A DNA stretch of 64,000 nucleotides from Trematomus loennbergii. Taxonomy: Eukaryota; Chordata; Actinopteri; Perciformes; Nototheniidae. Shown piece after piece: positions 59,437-64,000 of this stretch; position 1 is the first letter of the stretch; each line of letters begins with the position of its first letter. The notes beneath the pieces are model-generated. The model made no database searches. It was not told the origin of the DNA and worked only from the letters and a program-made list of their open reading frames with translations. A program made the position numbers and the translations under genes. The DNA lies in the NCBI GenBank assembly GCA_012861695.1, contig JAAOOA010000056.1, forward strand, positions 3,507,760 to 3,571,759. The letters are read 5' to 3'.

Positions 59437-61395
59437 ATTTAGACTTTATTTATACAGGTGTAAAATCTCATTGAGACACAAGGTCTCATTTCCAAGAGAG
59501 ACCTGTCAGTGGTAACACTACCACACAAAGTTACAGACAGGACACTAAACACAGAGGCAACAATAAAATACAACATCGTAAAAAAAGTAGCCATTGAAAT
59601 CCATAGAAAGTATTCAGATATAGCAGGTGCAAACACCCACAGATGATTTCTCCAGCTTTTTTAAAATTAGTTTAAAATCCGTGATGGGTATCAAACTGGT
59701 CAGCTTAAGTTTCTGCTGAAGTGTGTTCCAGGTCGAGGGGGCAGAGTATGATATGGCTTTTTTCCAAGCACCGTGCGAACTGAGGGGACGGACAGAGTGA
59801 TGTAATGTTGAGATCGTAGGCTATAGCTGTACTGTTTGTGTGATATGTAAGTGGATATGTAGAGGGGCAGCAGTCCAAGCATAGCGGTATAGATGAATTT
59901 GTACCAGTGCAGTGATCTGCGCATTGATAATGATGTCCAGTTGACTAAAGAGTACAGCGTGCAATGGTGTGTGAGGGGTTTACAGTTGGTTATGAACCTC
60001 AGAGCCCCATGGTAGACAGCGTCCAGCAGATGAAGTGAGTGAGCTGAGGCGTTCATGTACACAACATCCAGCAGATGAAGTGAGTGAGCTGAGGCGTTCA
60101 TGTACACAACATCCCCGTAGTCCAAGAGCGGCAAAAATGTGGCAGCTACAAGCCGTTTCCTCGCACTTGTGGAGAAGCAGGCCTTATTTCTAAAAAAGAA
60201 TCCCAGTTTTAATTTCAATTTCCTTAAGAGATTGTCAATATGTGGTTTGAAACAGAGATTTTCATCTATAGTGATGCCTAAGTATCTGTAGGTGTTAACA
60301 GCTTCAATGGGGTTATGCTGTGCAGACATGATGCAGGGAAGAACAGTTGGTAACCTTTTCTTATTGGAAAACAACATGACTTTTGTCTTATCTGAGTTTA
60401 ACACCAACCTAAGGTGGAACAGATGTGACTGAAAAGTGTCAAAAGCAGACTGCAGACGTTCAAATGCAAGGGCAACAGTGCTAGCACAACAGTACACAAC
60501 AGTATCATCTGCATATAGATGTACAGAGGCATCAATGCTTTTACCCACATCATTTATATAAATAGTAAAAAGGGTCGGTCTCAAGACCGAACCTTGAGGA
60601 ACACCTCTGGGCACATTAAGAAAGCTTGAGGAGAGACTGCTGAATTTTACACATTGCTTGCGATTCGAAAGATAGTTTGCAAACCAACCAACAGCTTGGT
60701 CAGACAGGCCTATATGAGATAACTTCTGGCATAGAATGCCATGGTCCACAGTATCAAAAGCCTTGGATAAGTCTATAAAAAGGGCAGCACAGTAGCTCTT
60801 TGCGTCCAAGCTTTCGACAATGTCATTCACTACTTTCAAAGCAGCCGTTACTGTACTGTGCTGCTTCCTAAAGCCTGACTGGTGAGGAGATAGAATGTTG
60901 TTCAAGCTTAAATATTCTTTGATTTGATCATTCACCAGCCTTTCAAGTACTTTAGCTAAAATAGAGAGCTTGGAAATTGGTCTGTAATTATTCATCACCA
61001 TGGGATCACCACCTTTCAATAAGGGGAGAACATTTGCAGTTTTCCAAACATCTGGAATGACATTGTTTGTTATAGAAAGATTAAAAACATGACACAGTGG
61101 TTTGGCTATAATATCTGCAGCTAGCCGTAAGAAATAAGGGGGGAGATCGTCCGGGCCTGCTGATTTTTTGGGGTCTAGGCCCTTTAGAGCCTTACAAACC
61201 TCCCCAACATTGAAGGGGTTGAAGGAGAAAGTGTGGCTACTGGAGGCATGACTATTGGCGATGGAGGAGATGATTTACCAAAAGATAATGTGTCAAACAA
61301 GGAACTGGACGCAATAAAATGTTTATTAAAACAATTAAGCATCTCTGTCTTATTTGACACAGGGGTGGAGTCAACAACAATGTTTGGAGGCAGCT
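59437..61395 (-). mobile_element. LINE-B, non-LTR retrotransposon inserted in LINE-C
   Basis: A largely intact 3' half of a CR1/L2/jockey-type LINE. The 439-codon frame 61019-59700 shows NNYRPISKLSILAKVLERLV, FIDLSKAFDTVDHGILCQKL, RGVPQGSVLRPTLFTIYIND and the catalytic LYADDTVVYC. Upstream, 61395-61020 encodes the linker (TEMLNCFNKHFIASSSLFDT; KKSAGPDDLPPYFLRLAADI) with a frameshift near 61230. A 48-bp tandem duplication (YMNASAHSLHLLDV twice) lies at about 60013-60110. The 3'UTR ends at about 59437 with a tail read on the - strand as AAATAAAGTCTAAATAAAAT. Confidence 0.85.
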
Positions 61396-61399
61396 CTAA

Positions 61400-61885
61400 G
61401 GAGCGAGAGCTGGCAGAGAGGGATGGGGAGATGGAGCCGTCGACCTCGAGGATGAAGTCACCAACCTTCTGGAGCAGGGCCTTGGGTGCCACAACCATGA
61501 GCTCTGTTTTATTGCTGTTCAGCTTAAGGTAGTTGGAAGACATCCATGTTTTGATGTCATGCAGGCAGTTGATGAGGGACTGAGGGGGGAGCTGGGAGGA
61601 TGGAGTGGTGCTGAGATACAGTTGGGTATCATCAGCGTAACAGTGGAAATTGAGTCCATGATGTCGGATGATCTGGCCGAGGGGGAGCATGTAAATGGTG
61701 AACAGGAGGGGGCCAAGCACAGAGTCCTGGGGTACACTGTGGTGGACTGGGGCCGGGGGTGAGTTTGAACCACTGATGGAGACAAACTGTTTCCTGTTAT
61801 GGAGGTAGGATGTGAACCAGGACAGCGCTGTGCCAGTGACACCTAGGAGGTCTGAGAGGCAGGTGAGGAGGATGTTGTGAGAGAT
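61400..61885 (-). pseudogene. LINE-C reverse transcriptase core
   Basis: The - strand reads GPLLFTIYMLPLGQIIRHHG, then FHCYADDTQLYLSTTPSSQL with the catalytic YADD, then YLKLNSNKTELMVVAPKALL, ending SISPSLSASSRSL where LINE-B begins. The next LINE-C residues are at 59430, so LINE-B is inserted in the same orientation. The N-terminal part is cut by the LTR element at 61888. Confidence 0.82.
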
Positions 61886-61887
61886 GG

Positions 61888-62601
61888 TGTGAGGATCTGC
61901 AGTACTTCCTCCTTCTTTTCCCTTCTATGTTTGTCTGTCTTCCTGGCTGGGCGTGGCTGACCTACATTCTGATTCCCGCCAACTCACCTCCACTGCTGTT
62001 GTTCATCTCACTGATTGCCACTACTCACCTGCACCTGCTTAAAACCCTGGTTCCCATCCTCAGACTTCGCCAGTTCTTCGTTTATTCTTCAGTGGTAAAC
62101 TATCGTCCAGGCCTACTAGCAGTATTCTAGTAAACCTTTTGATGCTCCTAGTGAGAGGTTATTCCTTCCTAACCCTGCATCTTTCTTTCCAGATCTACAC
62201 ACACCTGCCGCTCTGCTTGCCACGTCCAGCCTCCGACTCCTCGTCTGAGTTCCCTCCGTGCTTCCACGCACACCAGCTCATCCAGACTACATTCGCCAGC
62301 TCTGGATTCCCGGCTCTCCTCGTCGGTGTTTCCTCCGTGCCTCCACGCACACCAGCTCATCCTGTCTACATTCGCCAGCTCTGGATCTCCGGCTCTCCAC
62401 GCCGGTGCTCCCTCCGTGCATCTCCGCACCTCCGTCTCCCCCTGAGCTATCCAGCTCCACGTCTGTCTTCTCTGAGCTCCTCTCTACACCTTGCCTGTGC
62501 CGTGGTCAAATAAAGACTATTGTTTGACACTTCACCACTGTCTCCGTCTAGTGTTTGCGTAGCGGGTTCTCATCTCCAGTCACTTCTCGGGAAGCGTAAC
62601 A
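61888..62601 (+). mobile_element. 5' LTR of a Sushi-like Ty3/gypsy retrotransposon (714 bp)
   Basis: Begins TGTGAGGATCTGC and ends GCGTAACA, i.e. TG...CA, directly before the gag leader. A poly(A) signal AATAAAG lies at 62509. An internal 79-bp tandem repeat (CCTCCGTGCCTCCACGCACA type) occurs two to three times between about 62250 and 62430. The matching 3' LTR lies outside the window, so the length is inferred from the termini. Confidence 0.7.
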
Positions 62602-62617
62602 GAAGAACTGGCCAACA

Positions 62618-63597
62618 ATGAACCCCGCAGGCACTGGAGCGGATCCCGCCACAGTCCATCATGCCCTGTCTAGTCAGGGTTCCCTTCTGGGTCAACACGA
62701 CCAGCTCATTCGGGCGTTAGTCGAGAGCAATCAATCCATGGCTCATCATGTCTCTGAGTTAGCTTGCCAGATCTCAGCTCTAACTACCTCGGCTGCAGTT
62801 TCTCTGCCACTCCCAATCCAGCTTTTTCTCCTACTCCACGCCAGGATTTCCCCATCACCGACCCTGAGCCATTCCACGGTGAGGTGGAGAAATGCAGAGG
62901 ATTTCTTTTCCAATGTAACAAGGTCTTTCGCCAGCGTCCTGTTTCGTTTGCAGCTGATGTTACCCGGATTAATTATGTTCTGAGTTTGCTCCGTGGCAAG
63001 GCTTTAACCTGGGCAGAGGCTTTGAGCTCTTCAGTGGACTATGACAATCTGCGTTTTGAATGCTTCTCTGAGCGTTTTTCTGCTGTCTTTGATCATCCCA
63101 ATTATTCTGGCTCCGCCGAGAATCAGCTGCTCGGTTTACAACAGGGAAACCGGAGTGTGGCCGAATATTCCATCGAGTTTCACACACTCGCTGCAGAGGC
63201 TCGATGGGACGAGGCGGCTCTCAAGGCGGTGTTTTTGAGAGGATTAAAGGATCAGCTCCGGGATGAATTAGCTGCACGAGACGTTCCAGCGGATCTCCAA
63301 GATCTGATTTCCTTGGTGTCCCGCCTGGACTGTCGTTTGCGGGAGCGCAGAGCTGAGCGGACACAGCGGAATCCACCTGTCTCACACAGTAAGCCCAGTT
63401 TTTCCACCTACCCTGTTCCCTCTGTGTTTAAGTCTCCCTCCGTTTTCTCGCCGCCCAGCGGGCGCACCTCTTCTCACGAGGAGGCTATGCAACTGGGTCG
63501 CGCTAGACTATCTCCGGAGGAGCGTCAACGTCGGGCGTGTGCTGGCCAATGCATGTATTGTGGCAACGCTGGGCATGTCATTGCCAACTGTCAGTGA
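62618..63597 (+). pseudogene. gag of a Sushi-like Ty3/gypsy element, one frameshift
   Basis: Starts MNPAGTGADPATVHHALSSQ with a GQHDQLIRALVESNQS helix. After a one-base frame change around 62800-62815 it continues in the next frame with the capsid-like part (DPEPFHGEVEKCRGFLFQCN; VAEYSIEFHTLAAEARWD). It ends with a zinc knuckle (CMYCGNAGHVIANC) just before TGA at 63595. Gag packages the element's RNA into particles. The layout matches Sushi-class Ty3/gypsy elements, the source of domesticated PEG10/RTL1 in mammals. Only about 16 bp separate the LTR from the ATG. Confidence 0.85.
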
Positions 63598-64000
63598 GAT
63601 TGGGGGTCCTGACGAGTCCACAGCCATCTCTCTACCCCTTCTTTGTGCCGTTTTCTAATACCCGCCAAGATTGTGTTAATACTATGACTTTGCCTATCCA
63701 AGCTCTCATTGATTCTGGTGCTGAGGATAGTTTTTTGGACCGTGAGCTAGCTGAACAGCTGGGACTCTGCCTGGAGCCGTTAGATGAACCTCTAACAGCC
63801 TATGCACTTAATGGACAAATAATCTCCTCTGTAACAGCACAGTCAGCCCCTTTGACATTGATCACCTCCGGCAACCACAGAGAGCTCATCCAGTTAAAGG
63901 TAATCTCTGCACCTTCCACACCTCTGGTATTGGGTTATCCGTGGCTTCGCACCCACAACCCACACATTGATTGGGTCAAGGGAAAGATCATTGAATGGGA
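63598..64000 (+). CDS. Start of pol: aspartic protease, -1 frame relative to gag, cut by the window end
   Basis: The frame one base back from gag is open through the gag stop to the window end. It shows QALIDSGAEDSFLDRELAEQ with the DSG active site of a retropepsin, followed by VLGYPWLRTHNPHIDW, typical of Ty3/gypsy pol before reverse transcriptase. A -1 shift at the gag end is known for Sushi-type elements and PEG10. No clear slippery heptamer was seen close to the gag stop. Reverse transcriptase and integrase lie beyond 64000. Confidence 0.8.

Larger units (their letters stand above)
56958..59936 (-). repeat. Right arm of the giant palindrome (2,979 bp)
   Basis: Reverse complement of 53956-56938. 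At 59936 the sequence continues without a break into the rest of the LINE-B frame. This arm is therefore the original and the left arm the copy. Confidence 0.95.

Overview
This is vertebrate, almost certainly teleost fish, genomic DNA. It has intron-containing genes with GT-AG splice sites and long CA/GT microsatellites. Non-LTR retrotransposons, hAT, Harbinger, EnSpm-like, Tc1 and TTAA-inserting DNA elements, and a Sushi-like Ty3/gypsy element cover much of the rest. The exact species cannot be told from the sequence.

Region 1 (1-5.7 kb) is repeats: a decayed L1/Tx1 3' end, a 2.04-kb TTAA-flanked element, and a 723-bp hAT element that carries a degenerate initiator-tRNA(Met) sequence.

Region 2 (5.7-20.6 kb) holds the only recognisable host gene, a vegfa orthologue on the + strand. 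It has seven coding exons with canonical splice sites. Exon sizes of 66, 77, 132 and 22 bp follow the VEGF-A pattern as I recall it from human. The cystine-knot cysteines, the heparin-binding exon and the short last exon are all visible. The spliced CDS is one base short in exon 3, just before the RCGGCC motif; one added base gives exactly 201 codons. Introns and 3'UTR contain several MITEs and a hAT.

Region 3 (20.6-28.9 kb) is gene-free: MITEs, a tRNA-derived SINE and two long GT tracts.

Region 4 (28.9-37.7 kb) is a Tc1/mariner copy split by an 8.19-kb element with CACAGCAAA termini. Inside, on the - strand, are a degraded EnSpm/CACTA-like transposase and a separate multi-exon SAMD3-like gene. 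A Harbinger-type MITE and hAT pieces are nested in it.

Region 5 (37.7-53.3 kb) is a six-level nest of insertions: a PIN-like gene fragment split by a LINE, split by an 8.6-kb DNA element, split by a TTAA element, split by a 5.3-kb element with about 0.7-kb terminal inverted repeats, split by another TTAA element. Most boundaries are supported by terminal repeats and target-site duplications. The 5' part of the LINE also has a 0.99-kb tandem duplication.

Region 6 (53.6-61.9 kb) is a near-perfect 2 x 3-kb palindrome with a 19-nt loop, built from several LINE fragments and a HARBI1-like fragment. Junction sequences indicate fold-back (template-switch) inverted duplication. Region 7 (61.9-64 kb) is the 5' LTR, gag and start of pol of a Sushi-like Ty3/gypsy retrotransposon that runs off the window.

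Single-base indels separate otherwise matching copies and break several coding frames. Some of the disruptions, including the one in vegfa, may therefore be sequencing or assembly errors.
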